Assembly: GCA_020284085.1 (NCBI GenBank)
Contig: JACEVL010000045.1
Location: forward strand, 4,066,429-4,130,428
Direction: 5' to 3'
Source of the DNA: Aporrectodea caliginosa
Lineage: Eukaryota > Annelida > Clitellata > Crassiclitellata > Lumbricidae
DNA: 64,000 nt
Both the position numbers and the translations under genes were made by a program. The notes beneath the pieces were generated by a model, which saw only the letters and a list, made by a program, of their open reading frames with translations, was not told the origin of the DNA and did no database searches. Shown in pieces: positions 1 to 31,541 of this stretch; within the stretch, counting starts at the first letter, position 1, and each line of letters starts with the position of its first letter.

Positions 1-366
1 TCTCCTCCTCCTCCTTTTCCTCCAAGGTTCCTCCTCTTCCTCCTCCTCCTCCTCCTGCCCCCTCCTCCAAACACAAGAAACGAGCTCTTCCTCCTCCTCC
101 CCTCCTCCTCGTCCTCTTCCTCTAATGGTCGCTGCATCGGACATCGTTTCGCTGGAGAGTCTTTATCGTTCGCTTGATAGCCTTATCTGTCTCTGTTGGT
201 CGTCGTAGACAATGTTCGGTTCGTAGGAATCGCAACGAATTCCTCCTCCTCTCCTCCTCTTCCTCCTCCTTCTCCTCTTCCTCCTCCTTCTCCACGACAG
301 AACCTCCTCTTCCTCCTCCTCCTCTTGACCCTCCTCCTCCTCTTCCTCCTCCTCCTCTCCTCCATT
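1..366. repeat. TCC-rich microsatellite
   Basis: Two blocks of interrupted (TCC)n/(TTCC)n, about 1-125 and 240-366, are separated by about 115 bp of ordinary sequence. Proline-, serine- or arginine-rich reading frames appear in several phases on both strands, as expected of a trinucleotide repeat. There is no sign of a gene. Confidence 0.9.
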
Positions 367-380
367 AGAATAACGACTTA

Positions 381-2040
381 GATATTTCAGTCAGGATCGG
401 CACCATAGCAAAATGTTTCTATACGAACAAAAACCTCTGTATATTCATCTTCTGCCTTCGTCTTCTCTTCCTTTTGTCAATCTCTCTGATCGATCTCTTG
501 TTCTGCGCAACTTGTATTCAGTGGCTAAATTGCTCATACTCGTAGGCCTATACAGAGATGACGGTGGATCTCCAAATTATTACAATCTAAAACCTAAGTC
601 TATAATAATGGCGAATCAATACGCAGTATTCGCTGATCGCTATTAGAATTAAACATACAATGCGTGAGACAAGATGCATATAATTATAGTCAAAAGAATA
701 AAAGCACTTTTAGATGACGGACCTTCTAGTTTGGGTGGCAGATCTCTTCGTTCATGTGGTTGATTTCAGATCCGGAACGAAGCGGTTGAATTTAACGACT
801 GCTTACATAACTGTTTTCAAACGCTTCGACGACTTAAATCCCTTCAACAATGGTGTGTCAAGTCATGCACTCCGACACACTTCCATGCAGTGCGTCTTGG
901 ACGGACTTTTCCTGAAATCTTTCTCCCTGTGCTCTCCACTTGTCCTCCTTCCCTATATATACCTACTCTGCCGTTCATATCATTCTTCCAATCTGTCGTC
1001 TCCTATCTCCTTAAAAGCAGCACGATGGTTTCTGGCTCCGTTGATTCTTCGTTGAGTCTAACTATATTTGTTGCATATATCGACCGCACATCAGAAAGAC
1101 GAAAATTTCCGTTATTTGCTCATTCAGCACATTTCCCACATTTCACCTTAAGTTGAACACAACCAGACAACTTGGTGTCTGAATGGTTGCACGTGTTGAC
1201 TGCTTCGCTGTTTCATGCAGTTGCATTGCTAGCGTTCAACAGCACACGCTTCCTTCACTCGCAGAAGAAGAATCGTCTCAGCAAATACACTGACAATGAA
1301 AATGATGACGATGACTTTCCAACGTCAGCAGCCGTTCATTCATTCTCCATGCACCCAGACATCGATCCATTAACACCTCAACATTGCATTCACGACACGC
1401 ATCGTGCTTTTACTCATTGCCTTCATCCGTTCGTCTGCCTGTTCCTGTCCGCCTGCCTGTCTCTCTATGTCTGCTTACCCGTCGCTCAGTCCTTTATCCA
1501 GGCAATTCATTCAACCACACATCCAATTACGCCGTTTGTATCAATCGATGCCGCTGCTATCGCGTTCTGCACCAGAATAAGACTGATTGAAACAATCATT
1601 TCCTTAATGGCTGTTCAATAAGCAAGCGTCGCTGGCTGCTGACACTTCTCTCAAATAATCTCCGACGTACTCTTACATCTGAGTGAATAAATAACACCGA
1701 TTGGACATAAATTGGTCGAGTTGTATAGGCATACTACTCTGACATAATCTCTAACTTGTTTTATTACTTTAATCCACGTCATTTTTGTTTTTATCGCATG
1801 CAGCCAGGAAGGTTCATGACTCTATTGCTTCAGAGTTTGGCGCTTGATTAATTGCTTCAGATGCATCAGCGAAATACATAAAATCGTTGAAAAATATCAA
1901 AACAATCTTGTGATTGATTAACGGATTACATGACCTTTAAACACCAAAGCAAAATGGTTTTTCGTTCTGGCCATTCCACTTCACAAGCGATTGATAATAA
2001 ACTATTTTCTATTCGCATTTTCTTTGACAAATCGAGGAAT
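381..2040. other. no gene recognised; weak promoter-like spot
   Basis: I see no conserved protein or repeat here. A TATA-like string (ctatatatac) near 952-962 lies about 65 bp before an ATG at 1025 whose frame begins MVSGSVDSSLSLTIFVAYI. That is weakly signal-peptide-like and would suit a 5' exon of the downstream properdin-like gene. No phase-1 donor is visible after it, so no exon is called. Confidence 0.25.
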
Positions 2041-2074
2041 ACGATACAGTGGACTATAACATTTAATAAATAAG

Positions 2075-3500
2075 TTTAAGCACTGTGGCATACGTGAAGC
2101 TACCCTCAAGTGGCTTTCTAACTACCTATTCAGCGTAAGGGCAACTAGTGCTAATTGACAAATACAAATCCAGACTATGGAGACCATTCAATGTGGAGTT
2201 CCCTTGATTTACTTCATTCACATAAATCACATTCGAAATACTTCAAGAGTACACTGCATTTTATTTGCTGATGATACTATCGTTTTACCTTTGATTAGAC
2301 GTATTGATTAAAATGGTAAATTAGGAATTAGAAACAGCCTCTGAATGGTTTAGAGCCACAAACTGTCTTTGCACATTGACAAAACTAACTTCATATGGTT
2401 TTGCTCTCATCGCGAGCTCGTTTTAATCCATTGATAGCATCAGCGACAAAACTATCTCGTAGGTGTCGGCCTTAATATTTCTAGACCAGCATTATCTGGA
2501 CCAGCACCTTACATGAAAAGACCACATTATTCATATTGCCAAATATCTCCAAAGCATTGGGATATTATACGACGCATTTGGTTTGTTACCAAAATTCCAA
2601 GTGTGTTATGCATAAGAACACTTGCTATAGACATATTAGACAACTCACAAAGGAGGCGCTGTACAGTCATATGACTATAATAAGCAAGTGTGTTTTAAGT
2701 AGGGCTGTGTATTTTAACAATTATTCACTCGATTAATCGTTAAAAATTGTATTCGATTAATTTTGACTTGTTCGATTAATTGTTTTTAACTTATTTCTTG
2801 ATGTTGAGCGGCCCATTCCGGAGTAAACAATGTGAAGAACAACGATAATATGAAACGTTTGAGTGAAAAATTAAGCGATCATTTTGCATTTAAGGCAAAT
2901 GCTGATTGAAGAGTCGAAGATGGCCACAAAATTAACTGTATTCATTGAAATAAACAGTTCGCTTAACGTGGCTCAGACAAATCGCTGACGTATCACGTTC
3001 AGCATGTGGAATGACTGAAGTTCTTGTAGAAGAAAGTAGTAACTGACTCAGTGACTGCATTTTTAACAGTTTCTCGCGGTTTACCAAATTGATCGAATTT
3101 AATCGATTAATCGAAGCTAAATTTAGGAGATTAATCGATTAATTTTCTTTTAATCAGTACCAGCCCTAGTTTTAAGACAGCAAATGTATGCTGCACAGAG
3201 TCAAAGGCAACAGTACGTAAGTGTATTAGCAGACTGTTCCAGGAAGACGGTTGAACACACTGGTATATGCCGGAACAGTGCCAACAATTGAGGCACTTCC
3301 GTTGCCCTTCACTGATTACTTTATTCATGCAGCAGGTGCTCTGCATCCTCTCTCTTGTCTCTCTGTCGTCAACCGGACTCTGGTCATCGATCTCTGGACA
3401 ACCCCTCTGATAAGACGCAGCGCTTGTGAATAAGCTGCACTGACATGCGCTTAGCTTTAGGGTATCGCTTTAGAAATTTAGAGTTTACGATTATGATTAA
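2075..3500 (+). mobile_element. decayed CR1/jockey-like LINE, 3' part, split by a hAT MITE
   Basis: With frameshifts allowed, the + strand reads as the second half of a reverse transcriptase. There is an HCGI..ATLKWLSNYL segment near 2080-2130, a degraded 'CGVPxG' motif near 2190, and the catalytic box LFADDT near 2257-2275. The post-RT region follows (ETASEWF, then a DQHLTWKDHI-like stretch near 2500-2530). The copy is interrupted by the hAT MITE at 2700-3168, resumes at 3177, and ends with a characteristic 3' tail at 3416-3500 (gcgcttgtgaataagct ... gagtttacgatta). It carries multiple stops and is inactive. Confidence 0.75.
2700..3168. mobile_element. hAT-type MITE (8-bp TSD gttttaag)
   Basis: This 469-bp non-coding element starts tagggctg and ends cagcccta. 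The perfect 8-bp direct repeat gttttaag flanks it at 2692-2699 and 3169-3176. Many attaatcg/cgattaat words lie near both ends. Eight-bp target duplications and short TIRs with this kind of start are typical of hAT elements. It has no coding capacity, so it was mobilised in trans. It sits inside the LINE copy and is therefore younger than it. Confidence 0.9.
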
Positions 3501-3714
3501 GATTCGTGCAACGGTGCACTACACAATTTTCATTGGTATAATATTATACTGGACCAACCGTTTAGAATAATCCCTACCGTTTGTACTTTACTGTGCATCA
3601 ACTTATAAGGTGCATCATGCATTAGCTAACTAACACTCAATGTCGCTCTGGACAGACATGACACCATTGTGCACCATTGAATATATATATATATAGGATT
3701 AGATTTAAAGCATA

Positions 3715-4434
3715 TCTCTTAGCGTCATCTGACTGACCTCCCCGGTGGTGGAGGATCCCTGTGAATGGCCAGCCTTCTCCTTTTCCATTTCCTTTTTCTT
3801 TCCCTTCCTCTTCTCGTCTCCTCTCTTCTCATGTCTTGCATTCTTCCTCACTTTCCCTTTCTGATCTCCCTGCTTTCTCGCTCTTCCTTCTTTCAACTCT
3901 CCTCTCTCTTATTTCGCATCTCCTCTACCTCCTCAGTTTACTTATTTTAGTAGTAAGGATTTTAGTTAAGGATTTTAGTTAAGGTTATTTTGGGGATTTT
4001 TGCCCAATCACTATGTTATTTTTTGTGTTGTTGCCTGCAGTTACTAGTGTCTATCTTATTGTATCTTTCTTAATAGTTAAGGTATGCACCCTACCGTTGT
4101 TTTTTTGTTCACCTATAGATTTCCTCCGTCCTCACGAAATGTCGTAATTTCTGGACTGTCTCATGACCGTATTATTATTGGTTTGTAACGGAACTTGTAG
4201 GTCGCCCCAACTAGCGGGAATAATCCTCCCTTTGGGGTCTCCTTTTGCCTCATGTAGCGTGATACACCTGTTAAATAAACTTGATTCACTATTTGTATAA
4301 CGGGTCACATTATCTGATGCAATAAAGTTTTTTCTTATTCTGATTCTGATTCTGATTCTGATTCTGATTCTGATTCTGATTCTGATTCTGATTCTGATTC
4401 TGATTCTGATTCTGATTCTGATTCTGATTCTGAT
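3715..4434 (+). mobile_element. LINE 3' UTR with (ATTCTG)n tail
   Basis: A stretch without a reading frame, containing cctccccggtggtggagg and tcctccctttggggtctcc, leads into aataaagttttttctt. It then runs straight into about 16 near-perfect copies of attctg (4337-4434) and a short (ta)n. Ending in a short microsatellite instead of poly(A) is the habit of CR1/L2-type LINEs. The assignment rests on this layout, since no RT remains. Confidence 0.5.
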
Positions 4435-4975
4435 ATATATATATACATGTATGTAATACACAGTGGTGCAATGGTGTCATGTTTATGTTTTCATTCCATT
4501 TTTTTTCTTTTGCACCTATAGAATGCCTCAGACATGGAAGTGACATTCAAATTGTTAATGTCTGACTAATTGTGATTTCTTGTTAAAATATTTGACACAA
4601 CACTTATAGAGCTATTAAAAACTAATAAAATTGTATGATTGTTGGAAATGTCGTCATGAAAATCTGTTATAAGAAAGAGATAACCCTGCAGTGTTAGCGG
4701 GAATTGTTGTCCTTATTCTCACCTTTTAATGCCTATTAAATATTTTCTTTCAATGGCTATGTAATCATTGATTGTTATTGGTGGTGTGCAGTAAACGTCA
4801 AATTAAATCAGTAGCTTTTACATAAAACTATCGATGTTGCAAACGGTCATTCACGGAACGAGTTTCCAGACTTCTGCTGTAGGTTGCCTGGAAGTTAAAT
4901 CATCACAGGTAGTACTTAATATACGTGTCGTGTGTAGGCCTGTGTGTAATATCTGTTGGTCGTCTTGCTTTGTAG

Positions 4976-24174
<19,199 letters not shown>

Positions 24175-24593
24175 GTAATGTGTCTCACGACTGATTTTAT
24201 ACATACATATTTATATAGACCTATATGAGTATATTTCACAACAGGAGGCAAATTAGAGAAATTTCCGTCTTCTCCTTTGCACGGCTTACACAAAGAGTAA
24301 AATTATAATTTATAATTTTTAAATACATTGTAGGGCATGAATTAGTTATAAAAAAATAATTTTTGTTATGTTATTTAGATGATTAGTATGAGAAAAAATT
24401 ATAAAATTATAAAGTCCAATTTTGACCCGAAATTGCATTGTCCTTTCTAATGGTGAGTCAATTCAACGTTAAGTTGGGGTAACAGTTGAAGCGCTGAACT
24501 GATGTTTTATAATTTTTAGATCAATAACCCCAGTGCAAAATCAACAGGTTCAACACTATAGAAAAGAACGCGCAAGACATACATAAAGACTGA

Positions 24594-26790
24594 AATAGGA
24601 GATCTGACATAGGAGATCTGACATAAGAAATCTGACATAGGAAATCTGACATAAGAGATCTGACATAAGAGATCTGACATAAGAGATCTGACATAAGAGA
24701 TCTGACATAAGAAATCTGACATAGAAAATCTGACATAAGAGATCTGACATAAGAGATCTGACATAAGAAATCTGACATAGGAAATCTGACATAAGAGATC
24801 TGACATAAGAGATCTGACATAAGAGATCTGACATAAGAGATCTGACATAAGAGATCTGACATAGGAAATCTGACATAAGAAATCTGACATAAGAGATCTG
24901 ACATAAGAGATCTGACATAAGAGATCTGACATATCTGACATAAGAGATCTGACATAGGAAATCTGACATAAGAAATCTGACATAAGAGATCTGACATAAG
25001 AGATCTGACATAAGAGATCTGACATAAGAGATCTGACATAGGAAATCTGACATAAGAAATCTGACATAAGAGATCTGACATAAGAGATCTGACATAGGAA
25101 ATCTGACATAAGAAATCTGACATAAGAGATCTGACATAAGAGATCTGACATAAGAGATCTGACATAAGAGATCTGACATAAGAGATCTGACATAATAAAT
25201 CTGACATAAGAGATCTGACATAAGAGATCTGACATAAGAAATCTGACATAGGAAATCTGACATAGAGAAGATCTGACATAAGAGATCTGACATAAGAGAT
25301 CTGACATAAGAGATCTGACATAAGAGATCTGACATAAGAGATCTGACATAGGAAATCTGACATAAGAGATCTGACATAAGAGATCTGACATAAGAGATCT
25401 GACATAAGAGATCTGACATAAGAGATCTGACATAAGAGATAAGAGATCTGACATAAGAGATCTGACATAAGAAATCTGACATAAGAAATCTGACATAAGA
25501 AATCTGACATAAGAGATCTGACATAAGAGATCTGACATAAGAGATCTGACATAAGAGATCTGACATAAGAGATCTGACATAAGAGATCTGACATAAGAAA
25601 TCTGACATAAGAGATCTGACATAAGAAATCTGACATAAGAGATCTGACATAAGAGATCTGACATAAGAGATCTGACATAAGAGATCTGACATAAGAAATC
25701 TGACATAAGAAATCTGACATAGAAAATCTGACATAAGAAATCTGACATAAGAGATCTGACATAAGAGATCTGACATAAGAGATCTGACATAAGAAATCTG
25801 ACATAAGAAGATCTGACATAAGAGATCTGACATAAGAGATCTGACATAAGAGATCTGACATAAGAGATCTGACATAAGAGATCTGACATAAGAGATCTGA
25901 CATAAGAGATCTGACATAAGAGATCTGACATAAGAGATCTGACATAAGAGATCTGACATAAGAGATCTGACATAAGAAATCTGACATAAGAAATCTGACA
26001 TAAGAGATCTGACATAAGAGATCTGACATAAGAGATCTGACATAAGAGATCTGACATAAGAGATCTGACATAAGAGATCTGACATAAGAAATCTGACATA
26101 AGAGATCTGACATAAGAGATCTGACATAAGAGATCTGACATAAGAGATCTGACATAAGAGATCTGACATAAGAGATCTGACATAAGAGATCTGACATAAG
26201 AGATCTGACATAAGAAATCTGACATAAGAAATCTGACATAAGAGATCTGACATAAGAGATCTGACATAAGAGATCTGACATAAGAGATCTGACATAAGAG
26301 ATCTGACATAAGAGATCTGACATAGGAAATCTGACATAAGAAATCTGACATAAGAGATCTGACATAAGAGATCTGACATAGGAAATCTGACATAAGAGAT
26401 CTGACATAAGAGATCTGACATAAGAGATCTGACATAAGAAATCTGACATAAGAAATCTGACAAAGGAAATCTGACATAAGAAATCTGACATAAGAGATCT
26501 GACATAAGAGATCTGACATAAGAGATCTGACATAAGAGATCTGACATAAGAAATCTGACATAAGAGATCTGACATAAGAGATCTGACATAAGAAATCTGA
26601 CATAAGAAATCTGACATAAGAGATCTGACATAAGAGATCTGACATAGGAAATCTGACATAAGAAATCTGACATAAGAGATCTGACATAAGAGATCTGACA
26701 TAAGAGATCTGACATAAGAGATCTGACATAGGAAATCTGACATAAGAAATCTGACATAAGAGATCTGACATAAGAGATCTGACATAAGAG
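24594..26790. repeat. 14-bp satellite, type A (agagatctgacata), about 155 copies
   Basis: Near-perfect tandem of agagatctgacata with variants aaaatctgacata and ggaaatctgacata. The unit contains the palindrome agatct. Because 14 is not a multiple of three and the minus strand lacks stops in all phases, three overlapping frames of over 730 codons exist. This is a clear repeat artefact. It begins about 420 bp after the last convincing properdin-like exon. Confidence 0.97.
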
Positions 26791-28200
26791 ATAGGAGATC
26801 AGAAATAGGAGATCAGAAATAGGAGATCAGAAATAGGAGATCACAAATAGGAGATCACAAATAGGAGATCACAAATAGGAGATCACAAATAGGAGATCAC
26901 AAATAGGAGATCACAAATAGGAGAACCGAGACAAGAGATCAGAAATAGGAGATCAGAAATAGGAGTTCAGAAATAGGAGATCACAAATAGGAGATAACAA
27001 ATAGGAGAACCGAGACAAGAGATCAGAAATAGGAGATCACAAATAGGAGATAACAAATAGGAGATCACAAATAGGAGATCAGAAATAGGAGAACTGAGAC
27101 AAGAGATCAGAAATAGGAGATCAGAAATAGGATATCAGAAATAGGAGATCAAAAATAGGAGATCACAAATAGAAGAACCGACACAAGAGATCAGAAATAG
27201 GAGATCATAAATAGGAGATAACAAATAGGAGAACTGAGACAAGATATCAGAAATAGGAGAAATAGGAGATAACAAATAGGAGAACTGAGACAAGAGATCA
27301 GAAATAGGAGATCAAAAATATGAGATCAGAAATAGGAGATAACAAATAGGAGAACTGAGACAAGAGATCAGAAATAGGAGATCAGAAATAGGAGATCAGA
27401 AATAGGAGATCAGAAATAGGAGATCAGAAATAGGAGATCAGAAATAGGAGATCAGAAATAGGAGATCAGAAATAGGAGATCAGAAATAGGAGATCAGAAA
27501 TAGGAGGTCAGAAATAGGAGATCAGAAATAGGAGATCACAAATAAAAGATCACAAATAGGAGATCACAAATAGGAGATCACAAATAGGAGATCACAAATA
27601 GGAGAACCGAGACAAGAGATCAGAAATAGGAGATCAGAAATAGGAGTTCAGAAATAGGAGATCACAAATAGGAGATAACAAATAGGAGAACCGAGACAAG
27701 AGATCAGAAATAGGAGATCAGAAATAGGAGTTCAGAAATAGGAGATCACAAATAGGAGATAACAAATAGGAGAACCGAGACAAGAGATCAGAAATAGGAG
27801 ATCAGAAATAGGAGATCAAAAATATGAGATCAGAAATAGGAGATAACAAATAGGAGAACTGAGACAAGAGATCAGAAATAGGAGATCAGAAATAGGAGAT
27901 CAGAAATAGGAGTTCAGAAATAGGAGATCAGAAATAGGAGATCAGAAATAGGAGATCAGAAATAGGAGAACCGAGACAAGAGATCAGAAATAGGAGATCC
28001 GAGACAAGAGATCAGAAATAGGAGATCAGAAATAGGAGATCAGAAATAGGAGAACCGAGACAAGAGATCAGAAATAGGAGATCCGAGACAAGAGATCAGA
28101 AATAGGAGATCAGAAATAGGAGATCAGAAATAGGAGAACCGACATAAGAGATCTCACGTAGGAGAACCTAAACAAGAGATCTGATATAGGAGAACCGACA
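26791..28200. repeat. 14-bp satellite, type B (ggagatcagaaata), about 100 copies
   Basis: Continuous with type A and of the same period, but the unit reads ggagatcagaaata, with ggagatcacaaata, ggagataacaaata and a paired variant ggagaaccgagaca + agagatcagaaata. The ccgagaca variant recurs at irregular multi-unit intervals, which suggests higher-order units. The array ends with mixed A/B units at 28136-28200. Confidence 0.95.
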
Positions 28201-28660
28201 TGGGTCTACGGTCCCTCTAACGCATTAGGAATTGTGCGCTAACGCAGAGACGACTTTCCTTTGATACATAAAATAGTAAATTAAAACGAAGCTGACTTTA
28301 AAACGAATAAAACTTTATGTCCTTTCTTCTGCCTCAAAATTAATGTTGATATAGCTGACAAAGAACGGAACGGATGGCTATACAGTTCTAATCACAGATC
28401 CAACGCATGTTAAATAAAGACACCGTTCTTCCCTGCCATGGGAGTTAGAAAAAGTATGGGTCTGAACCAGATCACCAGAGCAGTCAGCTAATTTGTACGA
28501 ACCAGATCATCAATCGAACCAGATCCTATTCCAGATGTCTGCGAGATCCTCTGTCTCCTATAGCAACCGTCGGCTGGTCCCAGACTCATTCAGAAGAACC
28601 AAGCCATCCTCAATTAGGCGCTAATGCACCGTGCACTCATTCAATCCATATCCCACCCTT
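28201..28660. other. no gene recognised
   Basis: Ordinary sequence between satellite and pyrimidine tract. Local repeats of gaaccagatca occur near 28460-28530. Confidence 0.5.
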
Positions 28661-28669
28661 CGCAACTAT

Positions 28670-29400
28670 TCATCTTCCTTTTCCTTTTCCTTCTCCATCT
28701 TCCCTCTCGTCTGTCCCTACAGCTCCTCATTCTCCTCTTTTCCCTGCACCCTTCTCTTTCCCGGTGGCTGTCATATGTCAATGCTGCTCTTCCCACTTAT
28801 TATCACGATCCTCTTCCTTTCCTTCAGTCTCCTTTTCCACCTTCTCCTCCTCATTGCTCGTCTCCCTCCTTCGTCCTCTTCATGCTTCTCCTTCCCCAAT
28901 GCTTCATCCAACCTTCCTTTTTTTGTCCTTCTTCCTTGTCCCCTACCTACCCTTTTCATCCTCTCTCCTCGTATTTCTTATATACTGTCTTTCTTCTTCT
29001 TTTCCTTCATCTTTTTCTTCCATTCTCTTCCTCTTTCCTCCTTCCCCTTTCTTAATATTTCTTCTTTCTTCTACTCATTCGTCTGTTTCCTCGTCTTCCT
29101 ACTCCTTTCCAGTCTCCTTCTCCGTCTACTTCTCCCTCTTCTTCTGCTTCGCTTTGCTTCCGTTCATCCTCTTCCTTCTAACCACTTCTAATAAACTTGT
29201 GTTCCTCCTTATTCCTCCTTCTGCTTTATCCTTTCTCCTGAGCCAATGCTCTATTCTCCTGTCATTCTTCCTGTCACCTTACCCTCCTCTTCTTCCTCCT
29301 CCTCCTCTTCCTCCTCTCTCTCTCTTCCTCCTCCTACTCCTCGTCCTCGTCCTCGTCCTCCTCTTCCCTGTCCTTACCCTGCATGATCGTCGTCGTTCTC
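28670..29400 (+). repeat. long polypyrimidine (CTT/TCC-rich) tract
   Basis: About 730 bp of strongly C+T-biased + strand with few purines, giving Ser/Leu/Phe/Pro-rich frames in all three phases. Such tracts can form triplex DNA. It would also act as an extreme pyrimidine tract for the acceptor candidate at 29411. Confidence 0.85.
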
Positions 29401-29411
29401 TTTTCCCTGAG

Positions 29412-29516
29412 GTCGTCGTTCGTCGTCGGAGACACAGACACACTCTGAGTGCGATGTCAATCAGGAACGACGCAGCGTCTAAAGAGACGACACCGATCGA
29501 TCGATCTTCTGCTTAG
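29412..29516 (+). CDS. candidate last exon of the properdin-like gene
   Basis: The acceptor-like cttttccctgag|gtc follows the pyrimidine tract. In phase 0, compatible with the donor at 24174, it encodes VVVRRRRHRHTLSAMSIRND and about 14 more residues to a tag stop at 29514. An aaaataataag string lies 30 bp later. The composition is codon-like but there is no recognisable domain. The alternative is that the gene ends by read-through near 24230. Confidence 0.22.
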   Translation, partial: VVVRRRRHRHTLSAMSIRNDAASKETTPIDRSSA

Positions 29517-29639
29517 GCTGATGACGATTAGACCAACGCCCTCCAGAAAATAATAAGAATTACATTCATTACTCGGGGCTATGCAGGACCATCACATGCT
29601 AAGGCCAAAGCCAACGCATTGGTTTTTACCTAGGCACAA

Positions 29640-30515
29640 TTAGTTGTGCCAACATTGGCTTTCGGCTGGCAAAGTTACTTGCGTGAACAAGACCAAAACC
29701 ACTGCTAGCAGAAGTGACTATACCAAAGCCAAAAACCAATGCTAGCAAAACTAACTGTGCAAAAACCATTGTAGCACAACTAAACTGACTATGCCAAGAC
29801 CAAAACCAATGTAGCACAACTAAACTAACTATGCCAAGACCAAAACCAATGTAGCACAACTAAACTAACTATGCGAAGACCAAAACCAATGTAGCACAAC
29901 TAAACTAACTATGTGAAGACCAAAACCAATGTAGCACAACGAAACTGACTATGCCAAGACCAAAACCAATGTAGTACAGCAAAACTAACTATGCCAAAGC
30001 CATAGCCAGTGTAGCACAACTAAACTAACTATGCCAGAACCATTTAGCACAACTAAACTAAGTATGCCAAGACCAAAACCAATGTAGCACAACTAAACTA
30101 ACTATGCCAAGACCAAAACCATTGTAGCACAACTAAACTAACTATGCCAAGACCAAAACCATTGTAGCACAACTAAACTAACTATGCCAAGACCAAAACC
30201 ATTGTAGCACAACTAAGCTAACTATGCCAAAGCTATAACCAATGTGGCACAACTAAACTAACTATGCCAAAGCCATTGTAGCACAACTAAACTGACTATG
30301 CCAAGATCAAAACCAATGTAGCACAACTAAATTAACTATGCCAAGACCAAAACCAATGTAGAACAACTAAATTAACTATGCCAAGACCAAAACCAGTGTA
30401 GCACAACTAAAGTAACTATGCGAAGACCAAAACCAATGTAGCACAACTAAATTAACTATGCCAAAGCCATAACCAATGTAGCACAACTAAACTAACTATT
30501 ACTATGCCAAAGGAA
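29640..30515. repeat. 40-bp minisatellite, about 21 copies
   Basis: The unit contains aaccaatgtagcacaactaa and actaactatgccaagacc. Units vary in length and sequence (ccattgta, aagctataacc), so it is older or less homogenised than the 39-bp array. Confidence 0.9.
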
Positions 30516-30535
30516 AGCCACAATTAGCAGAACTG

Positions 30536-30890
30536 CCCTCTGACCGCAGAAGGCAGCGTGAGCGCAGGTGCCAGTGCCACTCCTTCCTCTGATGCAGACG
30601 ACGCAGCTGTTCACCGTTCAATTCAAATCGATAATTATTTGCTGTTAATCCTATTCAGTTTACGTGATCTGCGCTGGTCGCAGGTGGGTTCACATTGACC
30701 ATCAGCTGCAGCAGCTGCTTCCGGTTTCCATCAGCAGAACGAATGGGTCAGTGTGACCTTTTGACTTATCAGTCGGCAGATGGTCGGAAACGTCTCTGGA
30801 AAGAATCCATAAAGAAAGACGATTGTCTACGATCGATGCAAAGACTCACAGCCAGACCAGTTGACTGCCACCGGATGCATCTGGCAACGC
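30536..30890 (+). other. exon-like stretch, unresolved
   Basis: 30536-30682 is open in one frame between cacaattagcag|aac and tcgcag|gtgggt. It encodes NCPLTAEGSVSAGASATPSS and a hydrophobic-ended tail (YLLLILFSLRDL). 30740-30890 is open in another frame (CDLLTYQSADGRKRLWKES). Neither matches a family I know, and the first acceptor is pyrimidine-poor. They may be exons of the properdin-like gene or chance. Confidence 0.2.
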
Positions 30891-31541
30891 ATTCTATATC
30901 ACCCCATCCTATATCACCCCATCCTATATCACCCCATTCTATATCACCCCATTCTATATCACCCCATTCTATATCACCTCATTCTATATCACCCCATTCT
31001 ATATCACCCCATCCTATATCACCCCATTCTATATCACCCCATCCTATATCACCCCATCCTATATCACCCCATTCTATATCACCCCATTCTATATCACCCC
31101 ATTCTATATCACCCCATTCTATATCACCACATCTTATATCACCCATCCTATATCATCCACTCTATATCACCCCATCCTATATCACCCCATTCTATATCAC
31201 CCCATTCTATATCACCCCATCCTATATCACCCCATTCTATATCATCCCATTCTATATCACCCCATCTTATATCACCCCATTCTATATCATACCCATCACC
31301 CCATCTATATCACACCCATCCTATATATCACCATCATCCTATATTTATCACACCCATCTATATCACCCCATCCCATCATATACCACGATCACCCCATCCC
31401 AAGATTCTCTATCCACCCCATTCTATATCACCCCATCCTATATCACCACATCCTATATCACCCCATCCTATATCACCCCATCCTATATCACCCCATCCTA
31501 TATCACTCCATTCTGTATATCCCCATCCTATATAACCCCAT
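30891..31541. repeat. 15-bp minisatellite (tatatcaccccatcc), about 40 copies
   Basis: Tandem tatatcaccccat(c/t)c with degenerate units at 31130-31400. Period 15 gives repeated ILYHP / ISPHS reading frames, which I treat as artefact. Confidence 0.95.

Noticed and set aside
4132..4461. Repeating Arg-Ile frame on the minus strand
   Set aside because: Encoded by the attctg hexamer tail of a LINE.
4834..4975. In-frame ATG extension of the TB exon
   Set aside because: No signal peptide, and a strong pyrimidine-rich acceptor precedes 4976, so this is more likely intron.
24516..26785. Three overlapping minus-strand frames of over 730 codons
   Set aside because: All three come from the 14-bp satellite, whose complement has no stop in any phase; the peptides are the same repeat in three registers.
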